Source of the DNA: TH-plancto1 sp043777375
GTDB taxonomy: Bacteria; Planctomycetota; Planctomycetia; Planctomycetales; Planctomycetaceae
NCBI GenBank assembly: GCA_043777375.1
Contig: JAYWHX010000185.1
Location: 1 to 64,000 of the forward strand
DNA: 64,000 bases
Direction of reading: 5' to 3'
Position numbers and translations under genes: made by a program. Of the stretch, positions 53,041 to 59,794 are shown one piece after another. Each line of letters starts with the position of its first letter. Position 1 is the first letter of the stretch. Under the pieces are notes generated by a model that saw only the letters and a program-made list of their open reading frames with translations, made no database searches and had not been told where the DNA came from.

Positions 53041-53340
53041 TCAATCCGACAGACGTTCCCGCCAATAGTCGGGGTGCCGACTATGGTGTTTGATGGCCAG
53101 GATTCGAATCTGATCCGGACAAACACGGAAGTAAATGGAAAAGGGAAACTTCGACAGCAGATACAGCCTCACATCACCTTCTACGACCCGCCATTGACGT
53201 GGAGAGTTCTGAATCTCTCGAATGGCACTCTCGAACGCATCCAAGAATTGCCCGCCGAGAGCGGGGATCCGCTGCTCGTAGAATTGGGCCGACTCGATGA
53301 GTTCGGCTTCGGCGTCGGGATGGTAGATCAATCGCATCAA
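53041..53340 (-). CDS. ParE/RelE-superfamily toxin
   Basis: A 99-residue basic protein. It begins MMRLIYHPDAEAELIESAQFYE, with FLDAFESAIREIQNSPRQW and VRLYLLSKFPFSIYFRV in the middle and ILAIKHHSRHPDYW at the end, the full pattern of ParE-type toxins. These act on DNA gyrase (ParE) or on ribosomal mRNA (RelE); which applies cannot be told by eye. It overlaps its antitoxin gene by 4 nt (53337-53340), with the antitoxin first in the transcript. Confidence 0.93.
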   Translation of the reverse strand: MMRLIYHPDAEAELIESAQFYEQRIPALGGQFLDAFESAIREIQNSPRQWRVVEGDVRLYLLSKFPFSIYFRVCPDQIRILAIKHHSRHPDYWRERLSD

Positions 53341-53558
53341 ATGGCACGCCGCGCTGCATCCATGACCTCATCATGCGTCCGACCGACGACCATTTCCGAT
53401 GTCAATTCGTGGTCTCGTCGGATTGCGTCGCGGAGGGAATCATCTGGTGCAACACTCTTCAAGCCGGAATCAATGCTTTGCCAAAGTGCTTGAGCGAGTG
53501 AAACACGCTCAGAGATAGGGAGCGCCAGGGCTTCGGTGGTGAGTTGTTGTGTGGTCAT
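53337..53558 (-). CDS. addiction-module antitoxin (TIGR02574-like)
   Basis: A 73-residue acidic protein starting MTTQQLTTEALALPISERVS. The sequence LAQALWQSIDSG is the typical core of putative addiction-module components, which neutralise ParE/RelE-type toxins. It precedes the toxin, as usual, and overlaps it by 4 nt. These small antitoxins bind DNA or their toxin through a C-terminal helix (EVMDAARRAI here). Autoregulation is likely but not visible. Confidence 0.9.
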   Translation of the reverse strand: MTTQQLTTEALALPISERVSLAQALWQSIDSGLKSVAPDDSLRDAIRRDHELTSEMVVGRTHDEVMDAARRAI

Positions 53559-53645
53559 GGTTCTAGGCTACCGGGATCGAGAATGAGGGTCAATATGACG
53601 GCTGGCTTGGGCGTTCCGAATATGTTTCACAACAAAGAGAAGTGC

Positions 53646-54311
53646 TCAAGACACGTCTTTTCCACGGTTGCAATCGAAACAGAGTGCTTGCAGGTTTTCC
53701 TCAATCGTTTCGCCTCCCTTGGACCACGGGAAGATATGATCGACTTCGAGTACCAAACCGGCGACAGTCGCCGGAGATCTACCACATGTAACGCAACGAA
53801 AGTTGTCTCTCTTTAAAACCAAGAATCTCAGTGCGAGCGAAGGATCTCGCTTTGTCCTTTTTGTTCCCTTGCTGCATTTGACCTCGACTTCGTAACTCAG
53901 CAACTCGTTCTCATATTGATCCACCGAAGCCACAAATGCTTCAAGAGCCTTTCTCAAACTGCCGAAGCGATTGTTGTACGCTGAGGCTGAATACAGAGAT
54001 GGTGGGGCTCCCATGTCTCGATAGACAGGTTGCTTACCTTTCGCGATCCAAACAAGTTTCAGGTTGTCGAACAGAGATTCAATGGAGATATTCTTCGTAA
54101 TATTTGTTGCTATTCCCGCTTTCCGTAAGCCTTTGTTCCAGGAGCCGAAGTGAGTAGTAATGGTGGTCGAGGAATACTTCCCGACTTCATTGTATGAGCG
54201 GGAAGTCAAGTTTTTCCCATGGAGCCTGAGTTTTGTGTCAGCGGCTATCAAGTCTTGAATCAGTTCATCATCCGACACATCGCGATGGAAGTTGTCTAGT
54301 TCGAACTTCAT
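53646..54311 (-). CDS. HNH endonuclease with homing-endonuclease-associated repeats
   Basis: A 221-residue protein from ATG 54311; an in-frame ATG at 54413 would run into the kinase gene. Two repeats of the homing-endonuclease-associated type are present: RSYNEVGKYSSTTITTHFGSW-like (about 38-66) and PPSLYSASAYNNRFGSLRKAL-like (about 103-123). The HNH nuclease domain covers about 162-217, with CVTCGRSP, LEVDHIFPW (catalytic His) and NLQALCFDCNRG (zinc Cys pairs). Hand counts of 38-45 % GC in parts of the gene are low against the neighbours, suggesting acquisition. No intron or intein is seen around it. A free-standing mobile endonuclease or defence nuclease is possible. Confidence 0.88.
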   Translation of the reverse strand: MKFELDNFHRDVSDDELIQDLIAADTKLRLHGKNLTSRSYNEVGKYSSTTITTHFGSWNKGLRKAGIATNITKNISIESLFDNLKLVWIAKGKQPVYRDMGAPPSLYSASAYNNRFGSLRKALEAFVASVDQYENELLSYEVEVKCSKGTKRTKRDPSLALRFLVLKRDNFRCVTCGRSPATVAGLVLEVDHIFPWSKGGETIEENLQALCFDCNRGKDVS

Positions 54312-54394
54312 TGAGGGTCCCTTGGTTGATGTCGCATTCAGGATAACGCGGTCCGGGGCCTGACGGCCACCGGCTCGCCTGGGTCGTTCTACTA

Positions 54395-57025
54395 TCACTC
54401 CGGCGTGGGCCACGTGAACGGGTGTTGGAGCGACGGCGGGTCGCTGTCGAAGGCGGCGGATTCGAGGGATTTGATCAATTCGTCGGGGGTAATTGTCAGA
54501 TCGCGGTTGTTGTCTGCATCCCCGGAGAAGGCCTTGTCTATACTCAGGCCGAACCAGCTGCGGCGGCCGCCTTCGAGGGGCTGGCTGCGCTCGTTCTCGG
54601 AGGAAGCTCCGATGATGCGGACGGTCTTCAGTGGGGTCTTCAAGGTGGCCAGCAAGTGGGGTAGGTCAGGTTGTCCCGCGACATCGGGGTGATCCCCGGT
54701 GTGCGTCAGGTCCAGCAGCAGCAGCTTCTCCTTGGCCGGGCACCGCTCCAGTGAATCGACCAGTCCCTCCAGCGGTAGACCAGTCGTCTCCATCGACGAC
54801 CACTGAAAATCTTTGAAGGCGATGTAGACCTTGCCATCCGGCCCCACATACCCGTGGCCCAGCACAGCCACGATCAGCTGCATCGGTTCGGTGACTTGCG
54901 GGAGCAGACGTTGGAATTCGTTGCGGACCCCTTGGACGTCTTTGTCGAGGACCAGCGCACTCCAATTCGGATCGACGGCATAGCGTCCGAGTAGGGTGCG
55001 GTGCAGTGATTGTGCATCGGTGGTCAGGTGGGGCAGGGGGGTGAGCGTGCGGTCGTCGAACGCTCCGTTCCCAATCACGATGGCCCAGCGATCGTGCCGT
55101 ACTCCGCGCGTGGCATCGATCGCGGTGGCGGTTTGCTCTCCGGATTCGGAGCTGTGAATCGTCACGCTCAGGCGGTCGATCTGCGGACGCAGGTCGTCGA
55201 TCGTCACGCGGTCCGGGCCTAGCCGGACATCGGTCTGGGGAGTCGTGGTGAGCAGGATCACGTTTCCAGAATCCGCCCGCATGAGGAACGTCTGGTCCGG
55301 TCGCAATTCGACGAACAGCCCCTGTTCAGTCATGTCACCTCGCGTGACCACGAGGGAGCGGATGAGGGTGTCGGTCTTGACCGAAACGCGGTCGCCGATA
55401 CGGAGGTCTTCGAGCTGCAACGGTTGCCCGCTGGCGAATACGAGAGTGGCCTCGGGGGCCAAGGTCAGCTGTCGCCCAGCGGGCTGTCCGCGAACCTCGG
55501 TGATCGTGAGCGCTCGCAGGGGGATGTCGATGGCTTCAATGAACCCGGCAGTGTCCTGGGCGCGGAGGGCATCGAGACTGCTCACGAGCTCGCCCTTCGT
55601 ACCAGTGGGGTCGAGCAAATGCTCCACCTCGATGCGGTCTCCGAGTTGGATCTGTTTGAGGGTCGCTGGTTTTCCATTGAGCGTGATCTTGGCCCGCGCG
55701 GGCACATGCATTGCCAGATCATCCTTCAGACGACCCGAGATGATCGAGACGATGATCTGACTGGCTCCCGCGTCGAGTTTTCGCACATCACCGGTTTGTC
55801 GGATGGGGCGGGAGACGAAGAACGTCGCCTCGCTGTCCGAAGTTGTGGCCGGGCGGATTTCGATCCAGTCGCCGGGCAGGATGTCGCGGGGCAGGATGAA
55901 CTGTTCGGCCTCGCCCTGGCGAAGCAGGCGGATCTTGGGCTTCGCGGGGAGAGTCGCCTCTTCGGGGATGCCGGTGATCTGGTCTTCGATCTCCAGAACA
56001 TTGCGAGTCAGGTCAGCCTTTCGCACGATCGCGTGCTTTGTGGGTGGAGCGATAGTGAGCTTGGCTGGTCTCGAAGGAATGAACAACATCGACAGCGAGG
56101 CCACACACGAAACGGCAAACAGAGCGACCACCCACCAGCGCGGGCCGGTTGGGGCTGGCCCCGCAACCGTCGTGTCATTGGCCGTCGACTCGCGATCAGC
56201 TGTCTTCGTGTCATCGCCGAGTTGTGCCAGAACCTCGTCCGCTGATTGGAACCGGGCTTTCGGGTTCTTCTCGATCAATCGTTCGATGACTGCTGCCAAA
56301 TCTGGCGGCACGCCCTCCATGACCTGGCGAATCGGCGGCAGCTTGCGATCGGGAGCCGCATGCCACATCATCCACGCCGCCTGAGCGTTGCCGTCTTGAG
56401 GATTCAGGCCGGGGAAGAGGTCCGCAAACGCCGTCCCGCAGAGGAGTTCGTAACAACTGAAGCCGAGAGAGTAGAGATCGCTCGATGGCCCGACGTTGGC
56501 GATCTCGCCCGAAAGAGCTTCGGGAGCCATGTACTTGGCGGCTCCGCGACTGACGCTGCCATCGGTGCGGGCGACACGGCGAGCGATGCCAAAGTCGCCG
56601 ACTTTGACTCGCTTGCGATGGTCGACCATTAGATTGGCGGGGTTGATGTCGCCGTGGATGATGCCGCGACTGTGTAGATACTTAAGAGCCTTGAGGGCAT
56701 GAATCAGAGTGGTCCGCAGCGCCCGCAGATCCATCGGACGCCCGGACAGGCGATCGCGCAAGTTGGCCTGCATCAGCTCCAAAACCAGCCAGCCTTTGCT
56801 CCGCACAATGTCGTAAATCGTGACGATGTGCGGGTGCTGCACCGAGGCCAGCAGCTGAGCCTCGGCCCAGTAGCGGTCGAGAAATCGCGGGTCGTCGAGG
56901 TACTGCGAATGAATCTGGCGGACGGCCACTTCGCGATTCAGCTCGTTGTCCCGAGCGCGAAAGACCGTCGCGAAACTACCAACGCCGAGCTTCTCCAACA
57001 GCTCATACCGAGACACAGCTTCCAA
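54395..57025 (-). CDS. membrane Hanks-type kinase fused to caspase-like and EF-hand domains
   Basis: An 876-residue protein. Kinase domain about 7-265: G-loop LGVGSFATVF, DFG intact (GDFGIAR), and the catalytic loop IIHGDINPANLM with Asp126. The usual VAIK lysine is Arg36 (VAVRQIH) and the usual HRDxK lysine is Asn128, so activity is uncertain. One transmembrane helix follows (about 297-317). The external part has OB/DUF5666-like beta repeats, then a caspase-like domain from about 645. There the histidine motif VLGHGYV is present (His724), but the cysteine motif DACHSG reads DLTHTG, with Thr774 in place of Cys. An EF-hand loop (D-N-N-R-D-L-T-I-T-P-D-E, 838-849) closes the protein. A sensing or scaffold role is inferred. 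Confidence 0.88.
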   Translation of the reverse strand: MEAVSRYELLEKLGVGSFATVFRARDNELNREVAVRQIHSQYLDDPRFLDRYWAEAQLLASVQHPHIVTIYDIVRSKGWLVLELMQANLRDRLSGRPMDLRALRTTLIHALKALKYLHSRGIIHGDINPANLMVDHRKRVKVGDFGIARRVARTDGSVSRGAAKYMAPEALSGEIANVGPSSDLYSLGFSCYELLCGTAFADLFPGLNPQDGNAQAAWMMWHAAPDRKLPPIRQVMEGVPPDLAAVIERLIEKNPKARFQSADEVLAQLGDDTKTADRESTANDTTVAGPAPTGPRWWVVALFAVSCVASLSMLFIPSRPAKLTIAPPTKHAIVRKADLTRNVLEIEDQITGIPEEATLPAKPKIRLLRQGEAEQFILPRDILPGDWIEIRPATTSDSEATFFVSRPIRQTGDVRKLDAGASQIIVSIISGRLKDDLAMHVPARAKITLNGKPATLKQIQLGDRIEVEHLLDPTGTKGELVSSLDALRAQDTAGFIEAIDIPLRALTITEVRGQPAGRQLTLAPEATLVFASGQPLQLEDLRIGDRVSVKTDTLIRSLVVTRGDMTEQGLFVELRPDQTFLMRADSGNVILLTTTPQTDVRLGPDRVTIDDLRPQIDRLSVTIHSSESGEQTATAIDATRGVRHDRWAIVIGNGAFDDRTLTPLPHLTTDAQSLHRTLLGRYAVDPNWSALVLDKDVQGVRNEFQRLLPQVTEPMQLIVAVLGHGYVGPDGKVYIAFKDFQWSSMETTGLPLEGLVDSLERCPAKEKLLLLDLTHTGDHPDVAGQPDLPHLLATLKTPLKTVRIIGASSENERSQPLEGGRRSWFGLSIDKAFSGDADNNRDLTITPDELIKSLESAAFDSDPPSLQHPFTWPTPE

Positions 57026-57268
57026 GGGAGATTCCTCGTGAATGTGACCGTCGAATGGAATTGATTCCGTTCGTCTGGTGCTCGGCTGATAGGGACCGGG
57101 AAGGGGGCCGCGATTGTATCAGCGAATCATGAAGCGTTGGAGTCTGGTCTTCATCGCTTCGGCGGATCTGGTACTGACGACCACTCGACCCCACTATTCA
57201 ACTGGACCGGCGTCGCCAAGCCAAACCGCCTTTGTCTGGCCGTCATGAAGCAGAGGCTAAAGGATCCC
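57026..57268. other. intergenic spacer
   Basis: About 240 bp upstream of the kinase gene. No gene or repeat could be supported; the kinase promoter would be here. Confidence 0.4.
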
Positions 57269-57601
57269 TCATTCTCTATTGTGTGGCACTGAATCCTCAA
57301 CGTATCCATTGGCTTTGATGCTACAGACGGCCTCGATCACAATGTGCAACACCCTCTGAATTCGAGGCCAGCTGGTGGCACCCAAAACGACGATCGCAAT
57401 TGTGCGGTTCGCCAGATTTTGCTGGTATTTGAGGTTTTGATCGGTCGTCACCAAGACATCGAAACCTTGACACTCTGCTTGCAAGAGCAACTCGCCGTTG
57501 CCGAGAGTGCTCCAACCTAATTCGTAGACGGTGGTGATTTGATGAGGGGAGAGATGGTCGCGCAGCGGAACAGGCGTACCTTGATCAAAGAGCACACGCA
57601 T
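57269..57601 (-). CDS. DUF5615 PIN-like protein, probable toxin of a TA-like pair
   Basis: A 110-residue protein that starts MRVLFDQGTPVPLRDHLSPH, the Asp-containing N-terminal motif of the DUF5615 PIN-like family (LFDQ-x-TPxxL). VLVTTDQNLKYQQNL carries the second acidic pair, and IVVLGATSWPRIQ is the following strand. The start at 57601 overlaps the stop of the DUF433 gene by 1 nt (TGATG), so the pair is one transcript. PIN-like proteins are RNases; the activity here is inferred. Confidence 0.88.
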   Translation of the reverse strand: MRVLFDQGTPVPLRDHLSPHQITTVYELGWSTLGNGELLLQAECQGFDVLVTTDQNLKYQQNLANRTIAIVVLGATSWPRIQRVLHIVIEAVCSIKANGYVEDSVPHNRE

Positions 57602-57819
57602 CAGACTGCTTCCAATGTGTGAGCCGCATGTTCCAATACAGCACGAGCCTGCTGTGCCGTCACGCCAGGGAACCAACTGACGAAATCGGACAACTGCGCT
57701 CCATCCTCGAGGTTCTCGAAGAGTGCGGAAACCGGCACACGCGTCCCACGGAATACCCAAACGCCGCTGACTTTCTGAGGGTCGCGTTCCACAGCAGGGC
57801 AAGTCGACCAATTGTTCAT
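57601..57819 (-). CDS. DUF433 protein, probable antitoxin
   Basis: A 72-residue protein with the DUF433 pattern VERDPQKVSGVWVFRGTRVPVSALFENLEDGAQ, a winged helix-turn-helix type fold. DUF433 genes often precede DUF5615 genes, and this pair is thought to be a toxin-antitoxin-like module. The TGA overlaps the next ATG. Confidence 0.88.
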   Translation of the reverse strand: MNNWSTCPAVERDPQKVSGVWVFRGTRVPVSALFENLEDGAQLSDFVSWFPGVTAQQARAVLEHAAHTLEAV

Positions 57820-58457
57820 GATGTGACTTTACGCCTCCTACATGACAGTTTCTACTTGGCAGACGGTCTCTCAAGTCGCTCATGTGCTGGCAGACCGAAG
57901 GCTGAACTCTCCATCGCTGCCCTGCATAATTCTATCAGGGATCGACATCGCAAGATAATTCGATTGCAAGTTGGCCCGGGGGAGCCGCTTTGGACTCGAC
58001 CGGGACGGCAGAGCATCAGAGGGTTCTTGCTCGATAGACGTTCACCGCGTAGTCTTGAGTGCGGAACTCGCACAGGTTGGCTCCAAAGCGAACCAACATG
58101 TGCCACTCAGCGGCTTTGAGGTCCTGACCGACTGGATGTAGATTCGGGGATGGCTTGTGAGCGGACGGATGTGTGTTAGCACGCGGCGAAGCAGAGCTTC
58201 GAGGATAGGCGTTCCCAAGCCGGAGCTTGGGAACGAGATCGCAAACACGGACTGCTAGCGGAGACGCCTTGATCGTCGCCCTGATGCAGGCGAACACTCT
58301 CAGCACACTGGCCAGCAACGACGCCGACTTTGATCGCGTGCCGGGGCTGAACCGATATGGTCCAGTGTAACCCGCTGCGTCAACACACCGATCCGTCAAC
58401 GTGAGCATCCCTACCGGCATGGGGAATCGCTGGCCGTAGTGAGTGCCGCGTTCTTCC

Positions 58458-58579
58458 GCCCTGAAAGGGCACGACATACCAGCCCAGGGCAACGCCCTGG
58501 GAGTCGAGTTCGTAATACTCGGCAAGCCCTGAAAGGGCGGCACATCGGAAGGGCCAGATCTGTTTCGCCCTTTCAGGGC
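58458..58579. repeat. cluster of GCCCTGAAAGGGC palindromic units
   Basis: Three units, two direct and one inverted, spaced 68 and 41 bp apart, with the CCCAGGGCAACGCCCTGGG hairpin in between. Translations of such units are low-complexity Pro/Arg/Gly-rich peptides, which explains the spurious ORFs across the region. Confidence 0.75.
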
Positions 58580-58742
58580 TGAAAGCGTTTGAACCCAGCA
58601 ACCTAGGGCGGCGCTCCCGCTGGTCGCTCTGCCCCAGGCTGGTTTGTGGCTGCCCCTTCGGGGCGGAAGAGGGAAACGGGGCGACGATCGCGTCTGGTGA
58701 TACTTCAGTTGAGTTCTGGCCTCTTGGGGCGAGGTCGTTGGT

Positions 58743-58824
58743 GGGACGGCAGAATTCTTACGAATTCTGCTACGCGGCGGCTACTGCCCGTCGGGGTATT
58801 CTTCGCCCCACTCGATGCACGCGT
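58743..58824. repeat. 82-bp direct repeat, copy A (3'-end remnant of a lectin gene)
   Basis: Matches 59713-59794 at 78 of 82 positions with no gap and a constant offset of 970 bp. Read on the minus strand, copy A encodes CIEWGEEYPDGQ and a stop codon; copy B is the true end of the lectin gene (CIEWGEEYPDGP, stop). Two of the four differences are synonymous in that frame, one changes Gln to Pro, and one lies after the stop. Copy A thus looks like a remnant of a coding 3' end displaced by the xisHI cassette. Confidence 0.85.
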
Positions 58825-58864
58825 TGGCATGCACCGATCACTCCTGACGTGAACACTCAGCAAC

Positions 58865-59230
58865 TTATGACTTAAAGGCTGGTTGGGCCGCTGCACGATC
58901 ACCGGCGGGAGTAGCGTCTCGATGTCCAGCCGCTTGGCGAAAGGCCAACACGATATCTTCAGGAGCGATCCCACGGTCTTCCAACTCACGGTCCCATTCC
59001 ACATCCGTGTCGTTCCGTAAGAGGCGGACGAATTGACCATCGACGGTAAAGTGAACCAGGCAAGAATGCACGAACCGCCCGTCTTTCCAGCCAGTACGAA
59101 CAATTTGGTAGTGCCCATGTGCCGCGTCGGTGACGGCCTCAATGGATGTGCCGTCATGTGGCTTCCATTCAGTTGCGTACTGCTCGACCAGTTCCTGAAC
59201 CGTGCGTTTGTAGTGGGTCAATCGATCCAT
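58865..59230 (-). CDS. xisI: XisI-like protein
   Basis: A 121-residue protein. MDRLTHYKRTVQELVEQYA at the start, GHYQIVRTGWKDGRFVHSCLVHF in the middle and ELEDRGIAPEDIVLAFRQA near the end match XisI, a controlling factor first described in excision of the fdxN element of heterocystous cyanobacteria. The tail after about residue 105 is poorly conserved and Ala-rich. It overlaps the xisH gene by 13 nt (59218-59230). No XisF-type recombinase is seen in the window, so excision activity is not implied. Regulation or toxin-antitoxin-like behaviour is an open question. Confidence 0.9.
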   Translation of the reverse strand: MDRLTHYKRTVQELVEQYATEWKPHDGTSIEAVTDAAHGHYQIVRTGWKDGRFVHSCLVHFTVDGQFVRLLRNDTDVEWDRELEDRGIAPEDIVLAFRQAAGHRDATPAGDRAAAQPAFKS

Positions 59231-59634
59231 TGGAGAACCTCCTCGGTCTGTGGATCATACACCAAGAGCTTGATCCGATGGGATCGAATGATCTCCTGAA
59301 CATCAGGTTCTTGGAAGAAACCCAGGAACGCCTCGCTCGGAATTGCGAGGTAAAGTGTTCGCTCCGGCATGGTTTTTCCAAGGACAAACCGATAGTTCAG
59401 GAACTGCCCCACGGCGGTGTGGAACTCGGAAACATCGGAACTCCCTTGGAACGATTTGATTTCAATGGCGATTCGGCGTTCCGCTCGTTCCGCCGCCACC
59501 AGTTTTTCGGCAGCCAAGTCGATCCCGATCAGACGCCCCGCGAAATCGAGGACCAGTGGGTCGTCCGTGATGACCCACTGGTCATTTTTCAGAGCCTGTA
59601 CGACCTCGCGGTGATGAGTATCGCGACGCGACAT
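59218..59634 (-). CDS. xisH: XisH-like protein (PDDEXK-type fold)
   Basis: A 138-residue protein starting MSRRDTHHREVVQALKNDQW. DLAAEKLVAAERAERRIAIEIKSF provides the D...E-x-K core of a PDDEXK-type nuclease fold. HTAVGQFLNYRFVL, RTLYLAIPSEAFLGFF and KLLVYDPQTEEVLQW complete the XisH pattern. Partner of xisI, with overlapping genes. The pair sits between the two 82-bp direct repeats, downstream of a C-type-lectin gene on the same strand. Confidence 0.9.
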   Translation of the reverse strand: MSRRDTHHREVVQALKNDQWVITDDPLVLDFAGRLIGIDLAAEKLVAAERAERRIAIEIKSFQGSSDVSEFHTAVGQFLNYRFVLGKTMPERTLYLAIPSEAFLGFFQEPDVQEIIRSHRIKLLVYDPQTEEVLQWID

Positions 59635-59712
59635 GAATCGGTCCTCTCGGTGGGAGCAGCACGCCTCCCCGTAGCAGAAGTCGTGAGACTTCTGACCGCT
59701 GTGGGCGTGGTC

Positions 59713-59794
59713 GGGACGGCAGAATTCTCACGAATTCTGCTACGCGGCGGCTACGGCCCGTCGGGGTACTCTTCGCCCCATTCGATGCACGCGT
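59713..59794. repeat. 82-bp direct repeat, copy B (3' end of the lectin gene)
   Basis: Positions 59751-59794 are the last codons of the lectin gene; 59713-59750 are its 3' flank and contain a palindrome CAGAATTCTCACGAATTCTG. The 970-bp distance to copy A exactly spans the xisHI pair and a short flank. Confidence 0.85.

Larger units (their letters stand above)
57820..58864. other. repeat-rich intergenic region without a supported gene
   Basis: About 1 kb. It contains a hairpin CGTTCCCAAG...CTTGGGAACG at 58210-58235, three copies of GCCCTGAAAGGGC or its inverse at 58458-58470, 58526-58538 and 58567-58579, a CCCAGGGC/GCCCTGGG hairpin at 58483-58501, and CCCCTTCGGGG near 58652. Open frames on either strand give only repeat-derived peptides. 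Copy A of the 82-bp repeat lies at its right end. I searched for a reverse transcriptase here and did not find one. Confidence 0.6.

Noticed and set aside
53085..53115. T-loop-like GATTCGAATCC suggesting a tRNA
   Set aside because: It lies inside the ParE toxin coding sequence (the codons for QIRILAIK), and no acceptor or anticodon stem could be drawn.
55424..56245. Plus-strand open frame of 273 codons opposite the kinase gene
   Set aside because: Shadow of the kinase-caspase gene; no domain or start signal of its own.
58016..58543. Minus-strand open frame of 175 codons in the large intergenic region
   Set aside because: Its translation is made of palindromic-repeat peptides (Pro/Arg/Ser-rich), with no start context or recognisable domain.
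58458..58579. CRISPR array
   Set aside because: The repeated units are only 13 bp, not evenly spaced, and one is inverted; no spacers of regular length and no cas genes.
58743..59794. Diversity-generating retroelement, because a C-type-lectin gene end is repeated nearby and most mismatches are at adenines of the distal copy
   Set aside because: No reverse transcriptase or accessory variability determinant is visible in 57.8-59.8 kb, only four mismatches exist, one is not at adenine, and two are synonymous. Kept only as a note in the main finding.
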